Both the position numbers and the translations under genes were made by a program. Below the pieces are notes generated by a model. The model was not told the origin of the DNA and searched no databases. It saw nothing but the letters and a program-made list of their open reading frames with translations. From NCBI RefSeq assembly GCF_018882185.1, contig NZ_JACVOY010000007.1, positions 62,001-126,000 on the forward strand: DNA of 64,000 nt. Reading direction: 5' to 3'. Below are positions 8,952 through 17,622 of this stretch, piece by piece (the first letter of the stretch is position 1; every line of letters starts with the position of its first letter). This DNA comes from Polynucleobacter sp. AP-Latsch-80-C2 (GTDB lineage: Bacteria > Pseudomonadota > Gammaproteobacteria > Burkholderiales > Burkholderiaceae).

Positions 8952-10085
8952 TTACTTATTAAATAAAGTAAAGAGATCACCAACTGATTTATCAACATCA
9001 TACGTAGAGACGGACTTAACTTGCTTTAGATTCTTCAGTTTATTTAAGTCTACTACAGCAAAATTCATTCCATTAATACTCCGAACATAGTACTGATTGC
9101 GATTTAAATCACTCATTGTTGTCCAGATTGTCACCTCGCTTGAAGCATCTTTACTGCGAACACCATCACCAGAACCACCGCCAGTATCAATCGTTAAATC
9201 ATATGGGCGATCAAAGTTATTCATGATGTGAGCCAGAGTAATCATCGCATCATCAGGTGTCTTTGCCTTGCGAACATAGTTTGCATAGAATGCTGCCTTC
9301 ACAAAGCGACCTTGTGAAGTTTCTGAAGAAGGCAATGCAGTAAGGGCAATACCCGCATCTGGTGTAGCCAATTTGAGCTTACCTAATTGTCCAGTGTTCT
9401 TATTGACGTTATTAAAAGTGTAGTTGTTTAAATTTTCAAGATGCCATGGAAAATTAGGTCCATTCGTCATGACGGCAACAGGATTGTCATAAACATTCAT
9501 TTTCCCGTTGGTAAATTCAATCACGATGTTATCGCCAGTTTTATCGACAACGTGGTAGTGCTGAGGCCATGGATTAGGACTGAGAGCCTTTACTACTGGC
9601 AACCAAAAATCTACCTCTTTTTTAGCAAAAGATGCCTTTAATTCTGCGACCGTTTTAAAGTTGCCAAGAACCTAAGGATATAAATCCGTTACAGCCAAAA
9701 TCTTAGAGTCATCATTGCCTACTGGGACATCAGTGGTTGTATTAAGCCAATTGGTTTTCATACTTAAACCCTGATCATTCATGCCATCAGCAAAACTCAC
9801 TTGCTTAGCATTTGGGACCAAAGATGCTCCCATACCAATCAGTGCATATTTCGTATTAAATGTTTTGCCTGTCTTACCAGCTGGAGTAAATGACTCTATC
9901 TTCGTTCCAGCGGGAAAATACGTCATATTGGTCGGAATAATATTGCTAAATTCTAAAGTTCTTCCATGATAGGCATTACCGTTAAGGTCAGTAATTAACA
10001 GGGATGTACATGCAATTGCATTGCCGACAGACGCAAGAATTAGTGATGTAATCGTAAGTAAACTTACTAATTTTTTAATTTTCAT
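8952..10085 (-). pseudogene. Choloylglycine hydrolase family protein interrupted by one in-frame amber codon
   Basis: A single frame of 378 codons runs from ATG 10085 to 8952 with one TAG at 9672-9674. The N part has a signal peptide ending at SVGNAIA, directly before CTSLLI; this Cys is the Ntn nucleophile exposed after cleavage. It continues with DLNGNAYHGRTLEFS (Arg next to the active site) and FADGMNDQGLS. Reading on through the TAG gives VLGNFKTVAELKASF and then the remainder of the Ntn fold (IEFTNGKMNVYDNPVAVMTNGPNFPWH). Relatives have Trp after the Pro at the stop (PW-x-LG), so a TGG to TAG change is the simplest cause. Either a recent pseudogene or dependent on amber suppression. The upstream fragment alone lacks most of the fold. 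Confidence 0.85.
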
Positions 10086-10263
10086 GTGTTACTTTTCTTT
10101 CATTTAAAAATAGAGGGCATTCCTAACTGCAGGACCCGATAACTTAACTTCATTTATACGTGATTTAGGTGCATGTTTCTATCTTAGACAGAAAGGGATA
10201 ACCCTTAACCCCTGCATGAAGGGATCCATCTGGGCACAAGGGTAGACAGGCCCACCCAAAGTG

Positions 10264-11805
10264 TTAAGGAGTTTTAACTAACTCCACCACAGTCTGAATG
10301 CCATCCAGATAATGACCCATGCGTAGGTTCTCATCAAAACTATGCTGATTATTATCCCCATTGACTAAAGGCATGATGACAAAGGGTACGGCTAATCCCT
10401 CAACCAAGCTATCTGTTGGAACACTTCCGCCCATCATTCGAATTCGTACGGGCGTTTTGCCAGCATTCTGTGGAGAATTCTTCATGGCGGTATAGGCCCA
10501 CACCCCAAGAGGATCATTCATTGGAGTGCGAACCGCCTTACCCCCTGTACCCATTTTATAAGTAGCTAATTTATCGTATTTAGCACGCTCTTCATCAGTC
10601 GGTTCACCTGAAATTAGGTGATAACCCTGTTTTTGAATATGCTCAGTCACTTTGCCAAATAAATAAGTAGGCGGAGTTTCTGGGGTTGTACGTAAATCTA
10701 GCTCAGCAATTGCGAGATGGGGAACAACATTTGAAGCCTTCGCGCCAATCGATGCAGAAGCCATCCCTCGTATGTTGAGCGAAGGATATTGCAAAGCCTC
10801 TTGATAATTTGCACCTACTGTTTCTGCTTTGGCAATACCTACACGCGCTCGAATTGCTGCCTCATCGTCACCGGTTTCTAAAAGTATTGCCTTCTCCTCT
10901 GGCGAAAGCGAAATGTTGCCGTAATAATCTGCAACCAATACTTTTCCGTTCTCATCCTTCATTGAACTGAGCAATTGTGCCAAGCGCATCGCTGGGTTCG
11001 GCACGTAATTGCCATAATGACCACTATGCAATGGCGCTTTCGGACCATATACCGTAAGAGTAGTACGAGTATTACCGCGATTACCAAAAATTAAAGTAGG
11101 CCGATTGCTTGCATGGGTTGGACCATCAAATATGACAATGCCATCGCTTTTTAGCAACTTTTGATGAGCATTCACAACTGCGCGAATTGAAGGGGAGCCC
11201 TTCTCTTCTTCGCTATCAATGATTACTTTGACATTGATGCCTGGCTGAATGCCAAGCGTATTCATTGCATCAAAGGCAGCCAGAAACATCATGATGGGCC
11301 CCTTATCATCAGAAGTAGAACGCCCAAAAAATCTGAGCTCCGGATCTAGATTCTGCGCAAAAATTTTATCCTGAGGAACTTCTACCCACTTACCTGCTGC
11401 GTTCTTACTTTTAATAACCGGTTTCCAGGGATCCGCTTGAGCCCATTCTGATGGAACGACAGGCTGACTATCCATATGCATATAAAACAAAACCGTTTTG
11501 GCTCCAGGCACCGATTTCTTAAACTCCGCATAAACCATTGGCTTACCTTGGTTTTCAAGCAGCTCGGTGGCGAATCCTCTCTTTTGAAATGCGCTCGCAA
11601 TAAATTCTGCTGTTTTTTGAATATCCGCTGGTACAGCAGCATCACTAGGAATATTGAGCAATTGCAAATACTCAGGAAAGCTCTGCTGAGCAAACTTTAC
11701 GACTTGCTCTTGACTTAAGTTAGCAGACTGAGCAAAAAGCGGGTTTGCAGATAAAAATAGTCCAGCCAATGCCAGCAATGTAAGTAGTTTCTTGGTTCCC
11801 AGCAT
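10264..11805 (-). CDS. Exported M20-family zinc metallopeptidase
   Basis: A 513-aa protein with a signal peptide (KKLLTLLALAGLFLSANPLFAQ), hence periplasmic. M20 metal ligands are visible in order: YMHMDSQPV (His, Asp ~110), STSDDKGP (bridging Asp ~150), DSEEEKGSPS (catalytic Glu and ligand Glu ~197), VIFDGPTHAS and the C-terminal NQHSFDEN (His). The lid domain lies between ~240 and 400. The length fits dipeptidase/carboxypeptidase-like M20 members. It is flanked by two choloylglycine-hydrolase genes, suggesting joint use of peptides or acylated amino acids outside the cytoplasm, but the substrate is not known. Confidence 0.87.
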   Translation of the reverse strand: MLGTKKLLTLLALAGLFLSANPLFAQSANLSQEQVVKFAQQSFPEYLQLLNIPSDAAVPADIQKTAEFIASAFQKRGFATELLENQGKPMVYAEFKKSVPGAKTVLFYMHMDSQPVVPSEWAQADPWKPVIKSKNAAGKWVEVPQDKIFAQNLDPELRFFGRSTSDDKGPIMMFLAAFDAMNTLGIQPGINVKVIIDSEEEKGSPSIRAVVNAHQKLLKSDGIVIFDGPTHASNRPTLIFGNRGNTRTTLTVYGPKAPLHSGHYGNYVPNPAMRLAQLLSSMKDENGKVLVADYYGNISLSPEEKAILLETGDDEAAIRARVGIAKAETVGANYQEALQYPSLNIRGMASASIGAKASNVVPHLAIAELDLRTTPETPPTYLFGKVTEHIQKQGYHLISGEPTDEERAKYDKLATYKMGTGGKAVRTPMNDPLGVWAYTAMKNSPQNAGKTPVRIRMMGGSVPTDSLVEGLAVPFVIMPLVNGDNNQHSFDENLRMGHYLDGIQTVVELVKTP

Positions 11806-11954
11806 TTCTTGTCTCCTACCTGATGTTTTTATTATTGAATCTACTAAATACTATCAAGTATTTTGAATGAAGTTCAGATAGGTTGCTTTTTTCCCATTGA
11901 TCCCGAGGCTTGAGTTTGAGGTCAAAGGATTATGAAAGCAGACCTATTGTTCTA

Positions 11955-12986
11955 TCAATTCATTTGGATTGGCATCTGCGGCTTGTCTAGCTTGAGATAC
12001 GTCAGATCTTTAGCATCAGAATTGATTTTCTTCAGATCAAATGCATAGACATTGGTTGATTCAAACATTTTGACGGTGTAAATCAAATTTTTAGAGTCGG
12101 CAACAATCATCCATTCGGTAATCTCAATACCATCTACGCCACCGCCATAGGGATTATCTGCAGTTAAGGTAATTGCTCCTGGCGGAATATCAAAGCTTCC
12201 AGTGATATGCCAGGCTGCATTGACCATCTTCTCGGTGTTGTAGCTAGTTGGGACTGACTTCGAGAGAAACAACGCGCGAATAAATCGACTTGGACTCAAG
12301 TAGTCACCCGGTAAACCATGCATGCCGTTACCTGAGCTAGGAGACTGATATGTAGTCCCATTGACAACTAAGGGCTTTTGCTCAATGTTCGTTAAATTGG
12401 CATAGTTACCAATGTTAATAAATTGCTCGCTCAACACAGGATCATTTGTGCAAACATGTGTTGGATTATCTGTAATGACTAATTTACCTTTGATGTATTC
12501 AATCACAATGCTATTCCCATTAGCATCATGAAGAGGCACTCGCACCGGTGGAGTTTGATTCTTGTATGCGGCAACGGTTGAGCGATTTACAAAAATTTTC
12601 TCAAAGCCAGCTTTTACTTCATCGACGGTAGCGAAGTTTGTTAAGGCGAATAATAATATTTGACTAGAGTTAATGCTATTTGCTGAGTCCGCTTGAGAAA
12701 CATCTTGATATTGAGCGGTAAAAGGCGCATTGAGCAACCCACCAACTAAGCCTTTTTCATTCATGCCATCGGCATAAGTGGGAAGCCCCAAAATATTCAT
12801 TCCAGCAACGGCATATTTAGATGTCCAATTTAAGCCAGTTCCAGCCTTTCCATCCACACCTATGCCCTGGTATTGATAACCCCTTGGGCTAATCATCAGC
12901 TGGGAGTTGAGGGGCATTCCAAATTCCATTGAGCGACCATATACCGCCCCGCCATCACTAGCCTTCAATAAAAAACTTGTACACAT
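11955..12986 (-). CDS. Choloylglycine hydrolase (linear amide C-N hydrolase) family protein, intact
   Basis: A 343-aa Ntn hydrolase starting MCTSFLL, so Cys2 becomes the nucleophile after Met removal; an AAGGA 7 nt before the ATG supports this start. Other family residues: DGGAVYGRSMEFG (Arg ~18, Asp-containing), YADGMNEKGL (Asp/Asn ~80-88), VCTNDPVLSEQ (Asn ~178) and an Arg at SRFIRALF (~235). There is no signal peptide, unlike the broken paralogue at 8952-10085, so this copy should act in the cytoplasm. Family members cleave bile-salt amides, penicillin V or N-acyl homoserine lactones; the actual substrate cannot be inferred. Confidence 0.88.
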   Translation of the reverse strand: MCTSFLLKASDGGAVYGRSMEFGMPLNSQLMISPRGYQYQGIGVDGKAGTGLNWTSKYAVAGMNILGLPTYADGMNEKGLVGGLLNAPFTAQYQDVSQADSANSINSSQILLFALTNFATVDEVKAGFEKIFVNRSTVAAYKNQTPPVRVPLHDANGNSIVIEYIKGKLVITDNPTHVCTNDPVLSEQFINIGNYANLTNIEQKPLVVNGTTYQSPSSGNGMHGLPGDYLSPSRFIRALFLSKSVPTSYNTEKMVNAAWHITGSFDIPPGAITLTADNPYGGGVDGIEITEWMIVADSKNLIYTVKMFESTNVYAFDLKKINSDAKDLTYLKLDKPQMPIQMN

Positions 12987-13020
12987 AATTTTTCCTTGCG
13001 AAATTGAACAGCTGAAATAA

Positions 13021-13530
13021 TTAAATCGATTTTCTGTTTGACATCAAGAACGACTGCACACTCTGTTCGCCAGCTATTTGCTCCAAAAGGCAATACCCTA
13101 CATAAGGCAGCACAATAAGCCAATACAAACAGACTAAAGAAAGGATATGTAAAACATCTCCCTGGCAAAAATTAAGCATAGACTCAACAAAACCTTGATG
13201 CTTAAGAGTGCCTTCTAACCCAGCCGAAAAAATACGCGATATCAGAACAAAAATAGAGTCAAAAGTCGTGCGAAGTATTGCTGCTAAGTAGATATTAGAT
13301 TTATATAAAGAGCCTACCGGCTGAAAGTATTCAGCGGAAACCAAAAACTTGGAAAGCAGTAAAGCTTGAATAATTGCTACGCCATATCCAATGACTCTTG
13401 ATGCTTCCAAATGCAATGCAGCCTCGTTATAAAACGTAAGCGCGCTAAACCATAAAGTAAAGTAAGTAGCTAATATCACCCACTTTTTAAATAGCGACAA
13501 AATCAAATGCTGAACTTGGCTTAATTTCAT
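13021..13530 (-). CDS. Hypothetical membrane protein
   Basis: About 169 aa from the ATG at 13530 (KLSQVQHLIL); the frame also permits an ATG at 13563. There are about four hydrophobic segments: WVILATYFTLWFSALTF, VIGYGVAIIQALLLSKFLV, a central IYLAAILRTTFDSIFVLI and LHILSLVCLYWLIVLPYVGYCLL. No family recognised; it ends in a polar tail. It begins only 34 bp before the choloylglycine hydrolase gene, in the same direction, and could be co-transcribed with it. Confidence 0.6.
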   Translation of the reverse strand: MKLSQVQHLILSLFKKWVILATYFTLWFSALTFYNEAALHLEASRVIGYGVAIIQALLLSKFLVSAEYFQPVGSLYKSNIYLAAILRTTFDSIFVLISRIFSAGLEGTLKHQGFVESMLNFCQGDVLHILSLVCLYWLIVLPYVGYCLLEQIAGEQSVQSFLMSNRKSI

Positions 13531-13649
13531 GAAAGTTTCTATGGGATTTAAGGTCAAATACACTTCATAGAACTATACCGAAATCCGAAGGCAGACTTAC
13601 CTTCATAAAAGGAAAAGTGACCTAAGAGTTTCTTACTAAGTCGTTGATT

Positions 13650-15107
13650 TCATTGGGCTGAGAAATGAATCACTTGTTTCTTATAAGCCCCTGACAAGGC
13701 CTTTTTAACTATCTTGTAAATATCAAGATCAAACTCAGCATCGCCAGATTCCGCTAGCTCATACAGCTCATTTTGATTAATAGCGGTGCCTAGGTAGCAC
13801 CATTTATCAATCACAATCATCTCACCGCCCTCTTGAATAGCGATGGGCCCAGAATAAGGCCATACCTGCACCTTAAAGAGTTCTAATACCGTCTTTAGTT
13901 GCAGGTTGTGCAAAGCAATTGGTGTGAGATTAAGGCACGCACCACCACATTGCTTTAGCTGATAACCAAAACATGATTTACCTTCAACCCTTTTCTCTAA
14001 GCCAAGCAATGCTTCACAAAGATGATGCTTTTTCGCTATGGCCTTTAAGTAAGAGTGTGCTTCTCGTTTGCTATAAAACAAACCATATAAATTATCTTGC
14101 AAACCAGGGGCTAATTGCTGATGCGTTACTAATGTAGGCATCAATACGCCAGACTCATCTTGAACCAAGCTCCACCCACAGAGATCCTTGGATCTCCGAA
14201 GCTTAATGTTCATGCTAGGCATACGTTCTTTAATCAACCTTGACTCCAGAATAAGAGCGCCAAGCTCTCCACTGGTTTCAATCCAATCTATATCTCGGAT
14301 TTGCAAAGAAAGCTTCATTTCCTTGCGTTGCGTTAATGCGCCTTGAAAGTGGCCCATTACCCTACTACGTAAAGAAATACTCTTACCGATATACAAGGGG
14401 GTCTTGTTATCACCATAAAAGATATAGCAGCCAGGCGCATCAGGAATGGAGTCTATTAATTCCTTATCTATATTTGGCGGCAGACTAGGATTCCCAACAA
14501 GTTGATGAATGACCTCGTTGAGCTTCTCTTTCCCAAACTTCGATTCGCATACTCGCCAAAACTGAAGCAATAAGTCTGCATCGCCTAGTGCACGATGACG
14601 GGCGCTCACCTGAAGCTGATGGGCATTAATGATGGTATCTAGATTATGGCGAGGCTGCTCTGGAAAGAGCAATCTTGAGAGTTTGACTGTACATAACACT
14701 TTAGGCTTGAAGTCTATACCGATTCTTTTAAAAGAAGCTTTGATAAAGCCGTAATCAAACCTGGCATTGTGAGCAATGAATATCTTTCCTTCAAGCTCCC
14801 GTTTTAATTCTGGCGCAACCTGATCAAAGCTTGGCTGATTCTCAACCATCTGCGGAGAGATGCCAGTCAGCCTTTGGATATTTTGCGGAATAAAGGTTTG
14901 CGGGTTGATTAACTGCTCCCATACCTGGATTTGATTGCTGGCTAGGGTTTTTATTCCAATCTCTGTAATGCGATCGCGATCAAAATGAGACCCGGTAGTT
15001 TCAATATCTACAAAAGCTAAATCAGGGTACGTGACCTCATTAATATCCACGTCAAATAACTTTATAAACTCAGTTTGCTGGTGAGTTTCTATTGAGATAG
15101 TCAGCAA
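13650..15107 (-). CDS. DnaQ-like 3'-5' exonuclease fused to a GIY-YIG (UvrC/Cho-like) nuclease domain
   Basis: A 485-aa fusion. Residues ~28-195 are an RNase T/DnaQ exonuclease: FVDIETTG (ExoI, Asp/Glu), IFIAHNARFDYGFI (ExoII) and SARHRALGDADLL (ExoIII, HxAxxD). Residues ~220-310 are a GIY-YIG nuclease, seen as PGCYIFYGDNKTPLYIGKS with RSRVMGHF and a Glu in GALILESRLI. A C-terminal part (~310-485) has two Cys pairs in KSCFGYQLKQCGGACL, as in UvrC/Cho relatives. It likely works in DNA repair, nicking then trimming. Its start overlaps the upstream Rrf2-family gene by 38 bp, a sign of coupling. Confidence 0.88.
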   Translation of the reverse strand: MLTISIETHQQTEFIKLFDVDINEVTYPDLAFVDIETTGSHFDRDRITEIGIKTLASNQIQVWEQLINPQTFIPQNIQRLTGISPQMVENQPSFDQVAPELKRELEGKIFIAHNARFDYGFIKASFKRIGIDFKPKVLCTVKLSRLLFPEQPRHNLDTIINAHQLQVSARHRALGDADLLLQFWRVCESKFGKEKLNEVIHQLVGNPSLPPNIDKELIDSIPDAPGCYIFYGDNKTPLYIGKSISLRSRVMGHFQGALTQRKEMKLSLQIRDIDWIETSGELGALILESRLIKERMPSMNIKLRRSKDLCGWSLVQDESGVLMPTLVTHQQLAPGLQDNLYGLFYSKREAHSYLKAIAKKHHLCEALLGLEKRVEGKSCFGYQLKQCGGACLNLTPIALHNLQLKTVLELFKVQVWPYSGPIAIQEGGEMIVIDKWCYLGTAINQNELYELAESGDAEFDLDIYKIVKKALSGAYKKQVIHFSAQ

Positions 15108-15657
15108 AGCTAAAAATAGAATTAGGTCCGCGGGGAACTTCTTCTATCTTTTTAAATGCGCCCTTCACCACTTTTTGGATCTCTCCTTTGGGTTTTTTTT
15201 CTTGCTTGACCTTCACCTCAGCCTTAGCAGGAAAATAAGATTTTCTTTCAGGTGCAGTTTGTGCCTCACTAAAGCATGGAATATAGTCCTTAATAGCGGA
15301 AGCTAAAGTGACGTTTGAAATGCAATTCATCATGTAAGTCTCTAGCGACTGATAAAGATCTTTTGCAATATCAGATACCTCTACTTTTCTTTTCTTAATG
15401 CGATTCATCGCCAAAACAATGTCTTTAATCGTAATGGTGCGAGGGTCTTTTAAGAGTTGATAACCGCCAGTTCGCCCTTTAATGCCAATGACCAGCCCCG
15501 ATTCTCGAAGAGGTCGAAGCAATAACTCGATACGACTGATCGACATTTGCAGTCTTTGGGCTATTTCTGGAACGGGCACTAGTTGGCCATTGGTCGAGTG
15601 CCTTGCAATATCAACTAGGGTATTCAGTGCTACTTTGACTGCTTTAGTGACTTCCAT
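15070..15657 (-). CDS. Rrf2-family transcriptional regulator
   Basis: A 195-aa protein with a winged-helix Rrf2 domain at residues ~1-125: ALNTLVDIARHS, VPEIAQRLQMSISRIELLLRPLRESGLV and KGRTGGYQL. The three close cysteines of IscR (C-x5-C-x7-C) are not present; only MNCISN and IPCF, 16 residues apart, so an Fe-S cluster of IscR type is unlikely. A Lys-rich extension (~140-175) is followed by a tail containing RGPNSIFSFADYLNR. It sits directly upstream of and overlaps the exonuclease/GIY-YIG gene and may control it. Confidence 0.82.
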   Translation of the reverse strand: MEVTKAVKVALNTLVDIARHSTNGQLVPVPEIAQRLQMSISRIELLLRPLRESGLVIGIKGRTGGYQLLKDPRTITIKDIVLAMNRIKKRKVEVSDIAKDLYQSLETYMMNCISNVTLASAIKDYIPCFSEAQTAPERKSYFPAKAEVKVKQEKKPKGEIQKVVKGAFKKIEEVPRGPNSIFSFADYLNRNSPAN

Positions 15658-15692
15658 GGTGTTTTTGGCATAAAAGTTAGATTGGAGCTAGT

Positions 15693-16238
15693 ATGAAACT
15701 GATTTCAGCTTTCTGCTGCAGCGCACTAATTAACCCTTTTTACCCCATGGTTGAAGTTCTCAAAAGCCCATACCTCCGCTCACTCCGCCTACTGAACTTA
15801 CTTGCTTATTTGGTGGCTGGCGGGATCATTGCTCAGGCTCTTGGAGGTCTGAGTGCTTATCTTGTGATGGAGGACCCTCAGGTGGCGGGCATGATTGCCC
15901 ATCTCTTGATGCAACATCTCTCGTATTATTTTTTGGGATGCACATTTGTCATCTTGAGCGTCTCCAACCTCTTGATTAAAAGAGGCATATCCCGGCTGAA
16001 GGCGGTTCGCTTGCCATCACTGATGTTGATGGTTTTCATTACAATTACCAATTTTTTACTGATACCGCGCATGGATTACTTGAGAGAAACGGCGCTACAG
16101 GATGGAATGCCAGTCATGTTCTCGCCTTTTGCAAGCTACTTTGTAATATTAAATAGCCTCACGTTGTTATTACTAGGTGCCCAAATTTTTTCTAGCGCTC
16201 TAATGGCATGGAGACTGGGTGAGGCCCAGTCACCCTAA
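15693..16238 (+). CDS. Hypothetical inner-membrane protein
   Basis: Up to 181 aa; the ATG at 15750 (VEVLKSPYLRSL) is a plausible shorter start. Four hydrophobic segments: LLNLLAYLVAGGIIAQALGG, YYFLGCTFVILSVSNLLI, LPSLMLMVFITITNFLLI and YFVILNSLTLLLLGAQIFSSALM. The pattern resembles small DUF4149-like or heme-copper-assembly-like membrane proteins, but no family is assigned. It is divergent from the Rrf2 gene (35 bp apart) and its end overlaps the convergent DUF2244 gene by 9 bp. Confidence 0.6.
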   Translation: MKLISAFCCSALINPFYPMVEVLKSPYLRSLRLLNLLAYLVAGGIIAQALGGLSAYLVMEDPQVAGMIAHLLMQHLSYYFLGCTFVILSVSNLLIKRGISRLKAVRLPSLMLMVFITITNFLLIPRMDYLRETALQDGMPVMFSPFASYFVILNSLTLLLLGAQIFSSALMAWRLGEAQSP

Positions 16239-16664
16239 ATGCAGCCTCACAGAGGATATCAAAGCCAGCTGCTGCTCATACCTTACAAACTGACCGAGCT
16301 CAACCCGTAAGCTGGATTGGCTAATATGGAATACTTTTGAATTCTCAATTGGTGGCTCGATTTTTGCCCACTGAGTATTAAATTCGTAAATAGTCTCTTT
16401 ATAGCCAATAAATTTCTTGACTAAAAGACGTTTACCTTCAATTTCAATTGTTTCGCAATCTAAGGCATGTCTGCAGTAGATTAAAAAACCAACTGTTACC
16501 GCACTTAATTCTAGCGTCGTAAAAATTGGGATAACCCACACCCCAGCTAAAAAGAAACCAACTGCTACGATCAGCGAAAGGCAGACCAAAACAATATAGA
16601 ACTGAAGCAGTTGCTTTGGTGTCAGCGCGCAATTTCTTCGCATTTGCCAACGATTTTTACTCAT
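16230..16664 (-). CDS. DUF2244 domain-containing membrane protein
   Basis: A 144-aa protein with two adjacent transmembrane helices (~20-65: QFYIVLVCLSLIVAVGFFLAG and FTTLELSAVTVGFLIY) and a C-terminal beta-rich cytoplasmic part (ETIEIEGKRLLVKKF, LRVELGQFVRYEQQL). The N-terminal RRNCALTPKQLLQFY is the family hallmark. In proteobacteria DUF2244 genes lie near cytochrome oxidase genes; here that link is absent. Function unknown. It is convergent with the gene at 15693. Confidence 0.75.
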   Translation of the reverse strand: MSKNRWQMRRNCALTPKQLLQFYIVLVCLSLIVAVGFFLAGVWVIPIFTTLELSAVTVGFLIYCRHALDCETIEIEGKRLLVKKFIGYKETIYEFNTQWAKIEPPIENSKVFHISQSSLRVELGQFVRYEQQLALISSVRLHLG

Positions 16665-16690
16665 GTCGACGACTAGAGAATAAACAATCT

Positions 16691-16840
16691 TTATTGAATC
16701 TTATTGCGCTCTTGAGCTTTGGCGATCTGGTCGGCACTACGCTGTTGAAAATCGACCAGATTGTGATAACCCATTTGATAGCAAGCGCAATGTTTTCCTA
16801 GAATCCAGCGTGCAAGCTTGATACGCAGTTTTTGAATCAT
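16691..16840 (-). CDS. Small basic protein, 49 aa
   Basis: A 49-codon frame from ATG 16840 to TAA 16691, starting MIQKLRIKLARWILGKH. A strong GGAG lies 6 nt before the ATG. The product has an amphipathic basic N-terminal helix, two Cys (CAC), then a Gln-rich tail (DFQQRSADQIAKAQ). It lies upstream of the DUF2244 gene on the same strand with 26 bp between. No family recognised. Evidence is the ribosome site, the protein-like composition and the otherwise empty 300-bp gap. Confidence 0.55.
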   Translation of the reverse strand: MIQKLRIKLARWILGKHCACYQMGYHNLVDFQQRSADQIAKAQERNKIQ

Positions 16841-16973
16841 TTGAGTCTCCAAGTATTAAGCCTCAAATGTATACGTAAATGCGGTTTGTTGCTGGCCAGA
16901 AGAAAAAACAGTGGGGGTATTTAGCCCTCATTCCACATCAGCAAAGATAGGGCAAATCCATTACATTCAATAG

Positions 16974-17618
16974 ATGACATATTCCACCTTAACACCCCGA
17001 AAAATTCCTTTATTTCCACTAGGTACCGTACTTTTCCCAGATGGTGTGATTGCCCTAAAGATCTTTGAGGCCCGCTACCTCGATATGATTAAGCAATGCT
17101 TACGAGAAAAAACTGAATTCGGCGTAGTGAGCATTATCAAAAATTCAGATGCAAACGAAGAAGATGTGTCCCTATCTTTTTCCCAAATTGGCACGCTGGC
17201 TCAAATTGAAGACTTTGATCCTGTCCAGCCAGCGCTCTATATGACTAGGTCATTTGGGACACAACGCTTCAAGCTCATCAATAGCAAACAGGAGCTTAAT
17301 GGACTTTGGATGGGTGAAATTGAGCTTTTAGAAAACGACCCTCTCATTCCGATTCCTCAAGAGCATCAAAAAGTTGCTGAGCTACTTGATGAAATCATCT
17401 CGGTCATTCAAAGCGAAAACCTATTGGGAGAGGCGCCTTTTAAGAAGCCTTTTAAAGTTGATGATTGTGGCTGGGTTTCTAATCGTCTTGCCGAGCTTCT
17501 GCCAATCTCATTGGCCCAAAAGAATCATCTATTGGCACAAACTAATCCCAGAATCAGACTCGATCTTATTACCGAAATCATTGAGGATGACGATTTAAGA
17601 AACCTCATGATGCATTAA
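16974..17618 (+). CDS. LON peptidase substrate-binding (N-terminal) domain protein
   Basis: A 214-aa stand-alone LON N-terminal domain. The hallmark start is IPLFPLGTVLFPDGVIALKIFEARYLDMI (residues ~12-40), followed by FGVVSI and the beta-rich PUA-like region. Neither AAA+ nor protease domain is present, which is normal for this small family. It is thought to bind proteins or small ligands but the job is not established. It starts an apparent run of three co-directional genes with DUF2236 and DUF4149 proteins (gap 4 bp to the next). Confidence 0.87.
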   Translation: MTYSTLTPRKIPLFPLGTVLFPDGVIALKIFEARYLDMIKQCLREKTEFGVVSIIKNSDANEEDVSLSFSQIGTLAQIEDFDPVQPALYMTRSFGTQRFKLINSKQELNGLWMGEIELLENDPLIPIPQEHQKVAELLDEIISVIQSENLLGEAPFKKPFKVDDCGWVSNRLAELLPISLAQKNHLLAQTNPRIRLDLITEIIEDDDLRNLMMH

Positions 17619-17622
17619 TGCC

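Noticed and set aside
8952..10085. Two separate genes or a frameshift in the choloylglycine hydrolase locus
   Set aside because: Both parts are in the same frame and joined by open sequence with one TAG; the second part begins only with an internal TTG without ribosome site.
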